Virus record (IMG/VR): IMGVR_UViG_3300034020_000564 | Span: 1-24,462 of that record | Reading direction: 5' to 3' (one strand) | Origin: a virus | DNA: 24,462 nucleotides | In this document: piece after piece, positions 1 through 5,462 of the stretch | Layout: each line of letters begins with the position of its first letter | How positions within the stretch are numbered: the stretch's first letter is position 1 | Translations under genes and position numbers: made by a program | The notes under the pieces: model-generated | What the model was told of the DNA's origin: nothing | What the model saw: the letters and a program-made list of their open reading frames with translations, nothing else | Database searches by the model: none

Positions 1-1
1 A

Positions 2-151
2 GACGGTGGTGTCACGCAGCAGGTGCTGGCAGCCACGCTTGAGGTCAGTGAGAAGACGGTGCAGCGTCGTGAGGAGCGTGCCGTGCAGCGTCTAGTGGAT
101 CGTCTTGGTGGTGAGCTGCCGTGGTGGGATTCGAAGGGTCGAAGCGCATGA
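2..151 (+). CDS. C-terminal part of a helix-turn-helix protein (sigma region 4-like), 5' end outside window
   Basis: The frame is open from the first bases and ends at a TGA at 149-151, giving 49 residues of a protein whose start lies outside the window. Residues about 5-32 read TQQVLAATLEVSEKTVQRRE, with a helix, a turn at EVS and a recognition helix rich in Lys/Arg. This is the layout of an HTH such as sigma-70 region 4 or a small phage regulator. It ends in WWDSKGRSA. The next gene begins inside its stop codon (ATGA), so the two are cotranscribed. An HTH DNA-binding role is inferred from the helix pattern only. Whether it is a sigma factor, a terminase-like protein or a repressor cannot be told without the missing N-terminus. 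Confidence 0.65.
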   Translation, partial: DGGVTQQVLAATLEVSEKTVQRREERAVQRLVDRLGGELPWWDSKGRSA

Positions 152-279
152 GCTGGTGGGCGTGGCTAGTCATCCCTGTGTTCAGCCTGTTTGGGTTGGC
201 TGTGGGTTGGGTTGTGGGCACGATCTTGCTGTCGTTCAGGGACGAGCCTTACGATATTTGGGAAGACTGGGAAGACTGA
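148..279 (+). CDS. Small single-pass membrane protein, 43 aa
   Basis: The ATG at 148 overlaps the upstream TGA (ATGA), which fixes the start; the stop is TGA at 277-279. The product begins MSWWAWLVIPVFSLFGLAVG, and residues about 4-29 form one uninterrupted hydrophobic helix, followed by a short acidic tail (RDEPYDIWEDWED). It is therefore probably a one-span inner-membrane protein with its charged tail in the cytoplasm. Phage proteins of this size and shape include holins and superinfection-exclusion proteins, but no lysin lies next to it and neither role is shown. It is the last gene of a rightward operon, with a hairpin 18 bases after its stop. Confidence 0.7.
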   Translation: MSWWAWLVIPVFSLFGLAVGWVVGTILLSFRDEPYDIWEDWED

Positions 280-296
280 GGCACAGGATGTGCAGA

Positions 297-317
297 CCCC
301 GCTCGAAGTGAGCGGGG
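297..317. terminator. Hairpin between convergent operons, likely bidirectional terminator
   Basis: CCCCGCTC (297-304), loop GAAGT, and GAGCGGGG (310-317) form a perfect 8-bp GC-rich stem. It sits between the rightward gene ending at 279 and the leftward gene ending at 339, so it can serve both transcripts. There is no long T run on either side, so it is either a weak intrinsic terminator or an actinobacterial-type hairpin terminator lacking a U tract. Confidence 0.7.
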
Positions 318-338
318 CTCCACACCAGAAACAATCAG

Positions 339-575
339 TCATCGAGGTAGCCCGACCAGAATGTCGTAACCCTCCACCCCAAGCTGAGACTCACCAAACG
401 TCTCATCCACGATGTCTGAACGGAAGCACAGCGACAGGTAGCACTCGTCCAACACCGTGTCCTTCGGGATATGCAACCGCTCTACCTCAGCGACCCATGC
501 CAGTACGTCATGGATCGTGGCCTTGTCCTTATCCAGCCCCACAAGAACCAGGGCACTGCTCATTACGCTATCCAT
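339..575 (-). CDS. Hypothetical protein, 78 aa
   Basis: This is the last gene of the leftward region. It is acidic (KDKATIHDVLAWVAEVERLH, then a DIVDETFGES stretch) with mixed helix and strand character, and no motif I recognise. ATG at 575 has GGAG 8 bases upstream, so it is preferred. A second in-frame ATG at 563 overlaps the upstream TAA by one base (TAATG) and is the alternative start, giving 74 aa. Either way it is translationally coupled to the gene before it and ends about 20 bases from the convergent hairpin at 297-317. No function is assigned. Confidence 0.65.
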   Translation of the reverse strand: MDSVMSSALVLVGLDKDKATIHDVLAWVAEVERLHIPKDTVLDECYLSLCFRSDIVDETFGESQLGVEGYDILVGLPR

Positions 576-757
576 GCCTCTTGCTCCTTCCGTACGTTCT
601 CAATGGCCTGCCACAACTCGTCCCGCACCACAGCATCAGGATGTGTCGTAGCCCAAGTCATCAGGTACTGCTCGATACGGTCTTTCGTATCGCGGCAGCC
701 ACGCTCATACGCCTGCCGCTTGATCCGGTCATACTCAGGTTCCAGAATGTTGTTCAT
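563..757 (-). CDS. Hypothetical helical protein, 64 aa
   Basis: The ATG at 757 has a GAGG Shine-Dalgarno 6 bases upstream. The start lies 23 bases inside the preceding gene, whose coding sequence supplies that ribosome site. The product begins MNNILEPEYDRIKRQAYERG and is strongly charged and probably all alpha-helical, with two Cys-free amphipathic stretches. It reads IENVRKEQEAWIA at the C-terminus. I recognise no family. Tight overlap on both sides supports it as a real gene in the leftward operon. Confidence 0.65.
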   Translation of the reverse strand: MNNILEPEYDRIKRQAYERGCRDTKDRIEQYLMTWATTHPDAVVRDELWQAIENVRKEQEAWIA

Positions 758-971
758 CGTCAGCCTCAGTGGGTGCGATCAGATGTGCCCCGCATGCGAG
801 ACACCTAATGTCTGTGAAATACATGGCGATCTGCCTGTCATGGAACACAGTGATCGTCGCGAAGCTCTGATTCCCACACAGACACATATGCGTAGGCCCA
901 GCGAACCTGTAATCAGGCCCACCATCAGCCAACTCATCGAAAATGTGGGACCAGGGCTTCACTTCACTCAT
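735..971 (-). CDS. Small zinc-ribbon-like phage protein, 78 aa
   Basis: The start at ATG 971 is chosen because it overlaps the stop of the upstream 54-aa gene (ATGA). A longer GTG-initiated reading from 1031 would overlap that gene out of frame and has no support. The product begins MSEVKPWSHIFDELADGGPD. It carries a CxCG motif in the middle (MCLCGNQSF) and a CxxCG motif near the C-terminus (RCLACGAHL), which together could hold one zinc ion. Small proteins with this CLCG ... CxxCG pattern are common among actinophage early genes, but their role is not known to me. A zinc-binding fold is inference from Cys spacing. Confidence 0.7.
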   Translation of the reverse strand: MSEVKPWSHIFDELADGGPDYRFAGPTHMCLCGNQSFATITVFHDRQIAMYFTDIRCLACGAHLIAPTEADDEQHSGT

Positions 972-1132
972 AGCGGTGTGACCACCAGTGAGTCGGCACC
1001 TATTGCGTGCTGACAGGAGCAGCCCTTGCACCGTGCATGGTCAGCGGCAGCCAGATCAAGGAACAGTGCCCCTCCTCCGGCCCTCCACGCCCTGTTATGT
1101 CCAGCCCCCTCCAGGCACGGCTGACAGATCAT
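968..1132 (-). CDS. Cys-rich small protein, 54 aa
   Basis: This short gene fills the gap between the WhiB-like gene and the 78-aa zinc-ribbon gene exactly. Its ATG (1132-1130) overlaps the upstream TGA and its own TGA (970-968) overlaps the next ATG, so both junctions are ATGA. The product starts MICQPCLEGAGHNRAW and has CxxC at residues 3-6 and a second cluster, CKGCSCQH, at residues 35-42. That spacing suits one treble-clef or zinc-ribbon site. It was found by reading the junctions; the double 4-nt overlap is the best evidence that it is translated. Function unknown. Confidence 0.7.
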   Translation of the reverse strand: MICQPCLEGAGHNRAWRAGGGALFLDLAAADHARCKGCSCQHAIGADSLVVTPL

Positions 1133-1413
1133 GCCGCCCTCCGATCAGTGATCGGAATGGACGGCGTCTGAAGATGCACACCCAGTTTCCGGCGCAGATA
1201 CTTCCTGTCCGTAGGTGTCGTGCCAGCCCACCAACCCTCAGACTCGGATCGGATAGCCCACATCAGGCAAGGCTCCCGTGACGGGCACGAGGCACACAGT
1301 TCCTTCAGCAGTTGCCTGTCCTTCATGCGTAGTGCGTTGAAAGATGAGGGGAAGAACACCTCGGGGTCGATCTGTCGGCACGGCTCGTCACCTGTCCACT
1401 GCGGGTAGTTCAT
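1129..1413 (-). CDS. WhiB-family transcriptional regulator, 94 aa
   Basis: WhiB-like (Wbl) proteins bind a [4Fe-4S] cluster through four cysteines and control transcription, often through the main sigma factor. Here the four Cys are C12, C40, C43 and C49, giving the family's C-x(n)-CxxC-x5-C pattern. The N-terminal DPEVFFP is the usual motif after the first Cys. The GWWAGTT turn at 60-66 matches the conserved G[VI]WGG loop and is followed by a basic helix (DRKYLRRKLG). Length is typical. ATG 1413 overlaps the integrase stop (ATGA), so it is cotranscribed with the integrase. Phage WhiB proteins can repress or mimic host Wbl regulators; here it could control the lysogeny genes or host genes. 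Family assignment is firm, target unknown. Confidence 0.93.
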   Translation of the reverse strand: MNYPQWTGDEPCRQIDPEVFFPSSFNALRMKDRQLLKELCASCPSREPCLMWAIRSESEGWWAGTTPTDRKYLRRKLGVHLQTPSIPITDRRAA

Positions 1414-2189
1414 GCGATCAACCCCACAGCCTCACTCAGTTCCTCACTGGACACGTTCGTGTAGACCTGTGTGGTTGCCACAGACGCATGGCCTAGCAAG
1501 GTTTGCACTGCACGCAGGTTCCGTGACTGTGAATGCACCTGTGTGGCGAACCTGTGACGCAGGGAGTGCGTGGAATACCCATTAGGGAGCATCTTCGACA
1601 CGATCCTGCCCACCTGTGTCGGTGTCAGGTGCCCACCGGCAGGGGAAGGGAACAGGTATACGCCTGTGCCCCGATACGGGGCCACACACGGCTCCAACAA
1701 GGGGTGAATGGGTATCAGGCGGATGCGATCCCCTTTGCCCGTGACGCGCAGCTCACTGTCGCCAATGTTGTCGGCATGCAGGGAGGCGATCTCGGCACGA
1801 CGCAGGCCTGCGTATGCAGCGAGCATCACCGCCAGCCTCGTCCGCTTCGTGGCCTGGGCGAGAGCGTCCTGCACGGCCTGCTCGGGGCACGGGTGAGGCA
1901 CACCCGCCTTCACACGGACAGGCTTCATCCCCTTCATGGGGGAGTCAGAGCGCAGCCCTTCCAGTTGCATCCACTCGAACAGCACCATCAGGGCTGACCG
2001 GGCACTGGCCTTGGTTGCTGCTGACCAGTCATCACGGGCCAGGAACAGGGCAACGTCACTCATGGTGCAAGTAGTGGGGTCAGTGTTTTCCATGAGGCGT
2101 CGGATGTAGCACTGGCGCAGCCTGCGGGTGCCCTCTGAATGTCCTGCTGCTTGGCACCAGGCGTCGAAGCCTGCGAGGTTCACGCTCAT
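1410..2189 (-). CDS. int: Tyrosine recombinase / phage integrase, 259 aa
   Basis: It catalyses site-specific recombination through a tyrosine-DNA intermediate. The catalytic set is complete: R130 (in AGLRRAEI), K152 (TGKGDRIR), H208-x-x-R211 (STHSLRHRF), H234 (LLGHASVATT) and nucleophile Y243 (QVYTN). The N-terminal 95 residues resemble a SAM-like core-binding domain. At 259 aa it is short and lacks an obvious arm-binding domain, as in XerC/D-type and small actinophage integrases. It overlaps both neighbours by 4 nt, so there is no room for attP directly beside it. It lies upstream of and is coupled to the WhiB-like gene. Likely role is phage integration; dimer resolution or inversion are alternatives. 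Confidence 0.93.
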   Translation of the reverse strand: MSVNLAGFDAWCQAAGHSEGTRRLRQCYIRRLMENTDPTTCTMSDVALFLARDDWSAATKASARSALMVLFEWMQLEGLRSDSPMKGMKPVRVKAGVPHPCPEQAVQDALAQATKRTRLAVMLAAYAGLRRAEIASLHADNIGDSELRVTGKGDRIRLIPIHPLLEPCVAPYRGTGVYLFPSPAGGHLTPTQVGRIVSKMLPNGYSTHSLRHRFATQVHSQSRNLRAVQTLLGHASVATTQVYTNVSSEELSEAVGLIA

Positions 2190-2398
2190 GCTGCGACCCC
2201 GTTCAACTCCTGACGCAGCTCATCGAGTGCCTGCTCGTCGTACCCGTAGGAATCGACAGCGATACGGGCATAGTCCATAGCCCAGCGTGGTGCCCACGGT
2301 GCCGCATAGGGATCCCAGCCCTTCTCCCCTGCGTAATGCAAGTACAGGCGTCGTGCCAGTAGTGCGATTGCCTTCTCGTCCATCTCCTTATCAGCCAC
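2186..2398 (-). CDS. Hypothetical protein upstream of integrase, 70 aa
   Basis: It starts at GTG 2398 with GGAAGGGG 7 bases upstream (an in-frame ATG follows at residue 6) and ends in an ATGA overlap with the integrase. The product begins MADKEMDEKAIALLARRLYL and is acidic and mostly helical, with an aromatic centre (GWDPYAAPWAPRWAMDYARI). It has no Cys and no HTH I can define. Its position immediately before int is where excisionases are often found. But the protein is acidic rather than basic and does not look like a winged-helix Xis, so I do not call it that. Confidence 0.65.
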   Translation of the reverse strand: MADKEMDEKAIALLARRLYLHYAGEKGWDPYAAPWAPRWAMDYARIAVDSYGYDEQALDELRQELNGVAA

Positions 2399-2447
2399 GG
2401 CGTGGCCCCTTCCTGTTGTAGTTGCCTGTCATGTTAGTATTACCCAT
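2391..2447 (-). CDS. Possible 18-aa basic peptide
   Basis: An ATG at 2447 opens MGNTNMTGNYNRKGPRRG and stops at TGA 2391-2393, overlapping the start of the 70-aa gene by 8 bases. It is strongly basic. No clear Shine-Dalgarno precedes it. The sequence also contains the ribosome site of the next gene, so it may simply be leader sequence. Listed with low confidence because similarly tiny overlapping genes elsewhere in this window look real. Confidence 0.25.
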   Translation of the reverse strand: MGNTNMTGNYNRKGPRRG

Positions 2448-2452
2448 TTCAT

Positions 2453-2563
2453 CTAGCCTGGTGACACGCCGTGAGAGTGGCAGTCACACTCGCATCTATC
2501 AGGAATCATGCAGCCCTCATGGTGCTGCTCACTCGGATGCCCGTTGCACCAGCCCGACAGCAT
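2453..2563 (-). CDS. Cys/His-rich microprotein, 36 aa
   Basis: An ATG at 2563 follows the stop of the previous gene by 10 bases, with AGGG 4 bases upstream, and reads to TAG at 2453-2455. In 36 residues there are five Cys and six His, and the core reads CNGHPSEQHHEGC, then CECDCHSHG. This density and spacing point to a metal site, probably zinc. Short CNGH ... HEGC ... CECxCH peptides are typical small phage proteins as I remember them, with no known role. It is coupled by short spacing to the upstream gene and followed by a ~55-bp leader before the next. Confidence 0.6.
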   Translation of the reverse strand: MLSGWCNGHPSEQHHEGCMIPDRCECDCHSHGVSPG

Positions 2564-2573
2564 CCGGCCCTGC

Positions 2574-2747
2574 CTAGCCTTCCGCATCGAGCCACAGAGC
2601 CTCATGGAATGCCTGAGACAACGCCGCATCAGCGTCCCGCAGGGCCGCTATCGCCTTGACAGGCGCAGCATCCATCCCCTCCAGCTCCTCCAGCACTTGA
2701 ACAGCACGCATATGGGCGTCCATCACTTGCTGTGCCAGATCATTCAT
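2574..2747 (-). CDS. Hypothetical helical protein, 57 aa
   Basis: The start at ATG 2747 is chosen because it shares its A with the upstream TGA (TGATG); a longer reading from 2801 would run through the upstream gene. The product, MNDLAQQVMDAHMRAVQVLE at the N-terminus, is an acidic protein rich in Ala, Leu and Met with heptad-like spacing, probably two helices. No Cys pair, no known motif. It is the fourth gene of a run (3482 to 2574) in which every junction is a 1-nt or 4-nt overlap. Confidence 0.65.
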   Translation of the reverse strand: MNDLAQQVMDAHMRAVQVLEELEGMDAAPVKAIAALRDADAALSQAFHEALWLDAEG

Positions 2748-2896
2748 CAGTCCACCCCCAGCCTTCGCTCCTGCTCCCACTTGATCTGGTTGTCCACCCA
2801 TGCGTCATACGCAGCAGCCTCAGCCTCAGCCAGATCACGCTCCTCACACTCAGGGCACAGGCCCAGCCTGTGCAGGGAGCAGCACTCAGTAATCAT
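2747..2896 (-). CDS. CxxC microprotein, 49 aa
   Basis: This gene is framed exactly by an ATGA overlap at its start (2896) and a TGATG overlap at its stop (2747). The N-terminus reads MITECCSLHRLGLCPECEER, giving CC-x8-CxxC, a compact zinc-knuckle-like arrangement. The rest is an acidic then basic helix (DLAEAEAAAYDAW, EQERRLGVD). The Cys-His-Cys head followed by a charged helix suggests a small metal-binding adaptor. That is inference; I do not recognise the family. Confidence 0.65.
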   Translation of the reverse strand: MITECCSLHRLGLCPECEERDLAEAEAAAYDAWVDNQIKWEQERRLGVD

Positions 2897-3042
2897 CGAC
2901 GTTCCCTCCGTCCTGTAAGTATCTGATCAGTCCTACGCACCCTGTGCTGGCCTGCCCGATGCCATCGGTACTCATCGAGTACGGCCCAGGTCACAGGGAA
3001 GGCGAAAAACACAATGAACACAAGGAAAATTAGGTCCCACAT
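2893..3042 (-). CDS. Small membrane protein, 49 aa
   Basis: ATG 3042 shares its A with the preceding TGA (TGATG). The product opens MWDLIFLVFIVFFAFPVTWA, a single strongly hydrophobic helix at residues 2-22. A basic tail follows (EYRWHRAGQHRVRRTDQILTGRRERR). By the positive-inside rule the tail should be cytoplasmic. It ends in an ATGA overlap with the CxxC gene. The role is unknown; a one-span protein with a basic cytoplasmic tail in an early operon might act at the host membrane, which is speculation. Confidence 0.65.
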   Translation of the reverse strand: MWDLIFLVFIVFFAFPVTWAVLDEYRWHRAGQHRVRRTDQILTGRRERR

Positions 3043-3482
3043 CACACACCTACCAGGGTGTCTGTGTAGCGGAACGTCCCGATCATGCGCCAGGGCTGCG
3101 AACCCTCGGGCAGGCCTTCCAGTACCGTCAGCGTGCGCGGTCCCAGCACATAGACGTACTCGATCCACAACGGATCAGCCGTGGTATCGCTCTCCATTTG
3201 GGCACCGCCTGCCTGTTCCAGCGTGTATGCCACGCCGTACCCCGGTCGAGCGATAAAGCGCCCGTCTGAATAGATGCCTTCCAGCTCGGGAGTCTGGTCA
3301 GGATCCAAGTGCGACCAGCCGTAGTTCGTGCGGATAACGGTGTCAATGACAGGCACGATCCCGTGGCGCTTGATCAGCTCCATGAGGACAGGCACTCGCG
3401 CGCCCGGTCCCCCATCCCAGTGGACATAGCGTCCTAGCCACCCATCACCAGCAGGGATGGCAACGATTGAGCGTGTAGCCAT
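3042..3482 (-). CDS. Conserved phage hypothetical protein, 146 aa
   Basis: The start at ATG 3482 is supported by AAAGGAAT 6 bases upstream; an upstream GTG at 3527 lacks this. The N-terminus MATRSIVAIPAGDGWLGRYV followed by HWDGGP matches a protein I recall from many actinophages, of unknown function. The family typically has this GRYVHWDG signature and about 140-150 residues, as here. It later contains ARPGYGVAYTLEQAGGAQM and a hydrophobic strand (LWIEYVYVLG) followed by a mostly beta C-terminus. It leads the four-gene overlap run and is preceded by a 93-bp leader containing a short perfect dyad at 3553-3564. Confidence 0.75.
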   Translation of the reverse strand: MATRSIVAIPAGDGWLGRYVHWDGGPGARVPVLMELIKRHGIVPVIDTVIRTNYGWSHLDPDQTPELEGIYSDGRFIARPGYGVAYTLEQAGGAQMESDTTADPLWIEYVYVLGPRTLTVLEGLPEGSQPWRMIGTFRYTDTLVGV

Positions 3483-3575
3483 TGTCTTATTCCTTTCATC
3501 TATGATGCGCGTATCCCCTACGGACACCCGCTCTGCACTGTTGTGTAAGTATACCCATAAGGGTCCGACATCGTG
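3483..3575 (-). promoter_or_regulatory. Leader/promoter candidate of the 3482 operon
   Basis: This 93-bp gap precedes the first gene of a four-gene overlap run, so it should hold its promoter or processing site. It contains a perfect dyad, ACCC-ATAA-GGGT (3553-3564 on +), directly followed on the minus strand by TATACTTAC, a plausible -10 hexamer (TATACT). No good -35 is visible 17 bases upstream. Confidence 0.4.
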
Positions 3576-3728
3576 CTAGATCCAGCGCGTAGAACAGGCC
3601 CACTCACAGGCCTCCCGTGGTAGCGCCCCACAGTCAGGGCAATCCCTACCCATAGCCTCATCCCTCACAGGGCAGGCGTGCCTATCGTGCCTAGCGTCGC
3701 ATCCTGAGCAGAGCAGCAGCTCCCCCAT
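3576..3728 (-). CDS. Cys-rich double zinc-ribbon-like protein, 50 aa
   Basis: ATG 3728 lies two bases after the TGA of the upstream gene and reads to TAG at 3576-3578. The product begins MGELLLCSGCDARHDRHACP and continues with a second pair, CPDCG, at residues 30-33. Two more Cys, in CEWAC, lie at residues 41-45. Seven Cys and two His in 50 residues are enough for two small zinc sites. The role is unknown. It ends the run of hairpin-separated genes that starts at 6059. Confidence 0.6.
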   Translation of the reverse strand: MGELLLCSGCDARHDRHACPVRDEAMGRDCPDCGALPREACEWACSTRWI

Positions 3729-3730
3729 GA

Positions 3731-4030
3731 TCAGGCCTCCCACAGCTCAGACCAGCCCTCAACAGGGCCACGATCGCCCACACTCTTAACGTAGGCATAC
3801 AGCTCCCGCAATTCCTCACCAGCGTGAGGCCAGTGCCTCTCAGAATCGGCGACGATATGAGGCAAGAGCTGGTATTCGAGCGCGATCCGTACATCCTCGA
3901 CTGTGTAACGCTTATCCCTAGTGGCACCAGTGCTAGCGAACATATAGAGCGCTGATCCCTGGCCCCCGTGCCAGTCGCTAGCGATACGTCGCGCCCGACC
4001 ATCACTGATCCGGCTCTTCACTCTCGGCAT
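3731..4030 (-). CDS. Hypothetical protein, 99 aa
   Basis: ATG 4030 follows a long purine-rich Shine-Dalgarno region (GGAAGGAAGGGAAG) and an upstream hairpin. The N-terminus MPRVKSRISDGRARRIASDW is basic and could bind nucleic acid. The rest is helical, with an acid/aromatic tail (VEGWSELWEA). There is a YTVEDVRIALEYQLLP segment and a WPHAGEELRELYAYVK segment, both probably amphipathic helices. I do not recognise the family. The next gene starts two bases after its stop. Confidence 0.65.
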   Translation of the reverse strand: MPRVKSRISDGRARRIASDWHGGQGSALYMFASTGATRDKRYTVEDVRIALEYQLLPHIVADSERHWPHAGEELRELYAYVKSVGDRGPVEGWSELWEA

Positions 4031-4054
4031 AGCTTCCCTTCCTTCCCTTTAGGT

Positions 4055-4103
4055 AGGTCAAGTGACCTAGTGCAAGGCCTAGAACTAGGCTAGGCCTCAC
4101 ACT
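4055..4103 (-). promoter_or_regulatory. Tandem RNA hairpins upstream of the 4030 gene
   Basis: Read on the minus strand, AGTGTGAGGCCTAG (4103-4090), loop CCTAGTT, and CTAGGCCTTGCACT (4082-4069) pair over 14 positions. Two of these pairs are G-U wobbles that are allowed only in the leftward transcript. A second dyad, AGGTCA-CT-TGACCT (4068-4055), follows directly. The pair lies between the stop at 4125 and the start at 4030 and is related in layout to the elements at 5180-5231 and 5463-5513. Confidence 0.75.
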
Positions 4104-4124
4104 AACCCACTTACCGTGCTGTAA

Positions 4125-4901
4125 CTATGCGCTGACGTATCTAGCGCCTGTGCCATGCGCCACGATGGCTACGTCAACAGCTCGAGGGCTAGCTCCCATG
4201 CGCGTACCAGCGCACGCGCCACAGTCCGAACACTGGAGAGGATTCCTGGCCCTAGTGTTAGCGCATTCCATGACATTAGGGATAGCTCTCAGGTCCGTAC
4301 CCTTAGGCACGACGTAGAAGGAACGGTAACCCTTCCCCCTAGCCTTACGCCTGTCTTCGACACTGTCTGCGCTAGCCATCAGCAGGCGTGCGTAGCCCTT
4401 ATTCACAGTGCGCCACTGGTGTGTGTAGCCAGTCCACCGGGTGGCATGCTTGACCAGTGCAGACAGCACAGCCAGGGGCACCAGTGCGGGATCCCCATAC
4501 GCTCCCAGTCGAATAGTGCGACCCTTCAACATAGGAGCGACCATGGTCGCATCCATGTGCGGATAGCCACCGCGCGCATACTTTCTCCACACAGACTGGG
4601 GAGCTTGACCTACATTGACATAGCAGGCGCGTCCCTGACGCTTACCCTCAGACTGTGTCCCCCGTAGTGGACAGTCCCCACAGATTGCCCGATCAGCATC
4701 CTGGCGGATAGCGTCCAGTGGAGACATATCAGCTCGAAGAATCCACACCTGAGCCATGTCGCCAGTCTTCCTGTTAGCACTGGCCTTGCCTGTGAGGCCT
4801 GTCACGATGGCGACGATAGGGCTACCGTCAATCCTTGACGGGCCCTCCCATATGACAGCGCCATTAGGCCTAGCCACGAAACATTCCCAGCGCTTCGGCA
4901 T
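4125..4901 (-). CDS. Conserved phage Cys-rich protein (DUF7227-like), ~258 aa
   Basis: I recognise the core IWEGPSRIDGSPIVAIVTGL ... KTGDM ... WILRADMSPLDAI as a family common in actinophages and other phages (DUF7227 as I recall), function unknown. Counting from ATG 4901, the family's CxxC lies at C74/C77 with C93 in GRACYVNVGQAP. A C-terminal C213, C224, C227, C230 cluster (CSDCGACAG) precedes RAVDVAIVAHG. These suggest bound metal. The start is uncertain. ATG 4901 overlaps the upstream gene by 32 bases; GTG 4877 gives MARPNGAVIWEG with an 8-base overlap and is a real alternative, while longer readings from 5132 are antisense-like noise over the upstream gene. It ends just before a hairpin leader. 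Confidence 0.78.
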   Translation of the reverse strand: MPKRWECFVARPNGAVIWEGPSRIDGSPIVAIVTGLTGKASANRKTGDMAQVWILRADMSPLDAIRQDADRAICGDCPLRGTQSEGKRQGRACYVNVGQAPQSVWRKYARGGYPHMDATMVAPMLKGRTIRLGAYGDPALVPLAVLSALVKHATRWTGYTHQWRTVNKGYARLLMASADSVEDRRKARGKGYRSFYVVPKGTDLRAIPNVMECANTRARNPLQCSDCGACAGTRMGASPRAVDVAIVAHGTGARYVSA

Positions 4902-5154
4902 CCCCCATGAGGGATGCCACCCCGTCGACATCGTCCCCCAGGATGTCCATAAGTACGCCGCTAGCCATCGCGCGCGCGTTCCCCGTATCCCGCACACAGT
5001 CCAGCTCAGTGACCCCGTAGCTCTCCAGCGCCAGACATCCCCGGCGAGAGAAGGCCGCGCGGACAGTAGTGAAAGGCACGCCGCTAGCGTCGGCCTCATC
5101 CCACAATGAATCGATATCCCAGGGTTCTGCACAGCGTGGGCAGTAGATATCCAT
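4870..5154 (-). CDS. Conserved small phage protein with CPRC motif, 94 aa
   Basis: The N-terminus MDIYCPRCAEPWDIDSLWDE is the start of a family I recall from actinophages, typically MxxxCPxCGEPWDxDSLH. The middle has an FSRRGCLAL segment and another Cys in ELDCVRD. The end reads MDILGDDVDGVASLMGDAEALGMF, also family-typical. One zinc site made of CPRC plus two further Cys is likely, by inference. The Shine-Dalgarno is GAAGGAAGG upstream of ATG 5154. The DUF7227-like gene begins inside its 3' end, and these two genes are frequent neighbours in my recollection. Function unknown. Confidence 0.78.
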   Translation of the reverse strand: MDIYCPRCAEPWDIDSLWDEADASGVPFTTVRAAFSRRGCLALESYGVTELDCVRDTGNARAMASGVLMDILGDDVDGVASLMGDAEALGMFRG

Positions 5155-5179
5155 AGCCTGTGTTTCCTTCCTTCAATTT

Positions 5180-5231
5180 GGGGCCAGTCCCCCAGCGCGA
5201 CCCCTAGACCAGACAGGCCTAGGAATCACGC
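5180..5231 (-). promoter_or_regulatory. Tandem RNA hairpins upstream of the 5154 gene
   Basis: On the minus strand GCGTGATTCCTAGGCC (5231-5216), loop TGTCT, and GGTCTAGGGGTCGCGC (5210-5195) pair at all 16 positions. Four of these are G-U wobbles possible only in leftward RNA. A second small stem, GGGGG-ACTG-GCCCC (5193-5180 read minus), follows, 4 of 5 pairs. The loop ACTG corresponds to the ACTT/ACTA loops of the sister elements while its arms are changed on both sides. A GAAGGAAGG ribosome site follows. Confidence 0.78.
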
Positions 5232-5245
5232 TCACAGACTGGCAG

Positions 5246-5434
5246 TCATGTAAGTCTGTGCCCGAGCTCAGTAGCCTGTACGGCTTGATTCCATGCCGTG
5301 TCGAAGCCGCGCAAATAGGCCCGGTCTAGAAGCTCTCGCGCCCCTTCCCAGATAGCCACTACCAGCACGGGCGACAGGATGATCGCCAGATATAGAGCCA
5401 GGCCCTGCCACACAGACAGATCACTACTAGGCAT
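5246..5434 (-). CDS. Small single-pass membrane protein, 62 aa
   Basis: ATG 5434 is preceded by GGGGAGGAAG, an excellent ribosome site. Residues 6-32 (VWQGLALYLAIILSPVLVV and on) are one long hydrophobic helix, followed by an amphipathic charged segment, EGARELLDRAYLRGFDTAWN. It is probably a one-span membrane protein with a cytoplasmic C-terminus. It lies between two hairpin leaders and so may be expressed as its own unit. Its TGA stop lies inside the conserved TTACATGA sequence that precedes the next hairpin. Function unknown. Confidence 0.65.
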   Translation of the reverse strand: MPSSDLSVWQGLALYLAIILSPVLVVAIWEGARELLDRAYLRGFDTAWNQAVQATELGHRLT

Positions 5435-5462
5435 AGCTTCCTCCCCTTCATATGTCGGTTCT

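Noticed and set aside
148-279. 43-aa membrane protein considered as a holin
   Set aside because: No endolysin or second holin nearby; a single helix with an acidic tail is too general.
2186-2398. Gene before integrase considered as an excisionase
   Set aside because: The protein is acidic and lacks a visible HTH or winged-helix pattern; position alone is not enough.
4155-5109. Rightward frames over 4155-4667 and 4756-5109
   Set aside because: Antisense shadows of the DUF7227-like and CPRC genes, which match known phage families.
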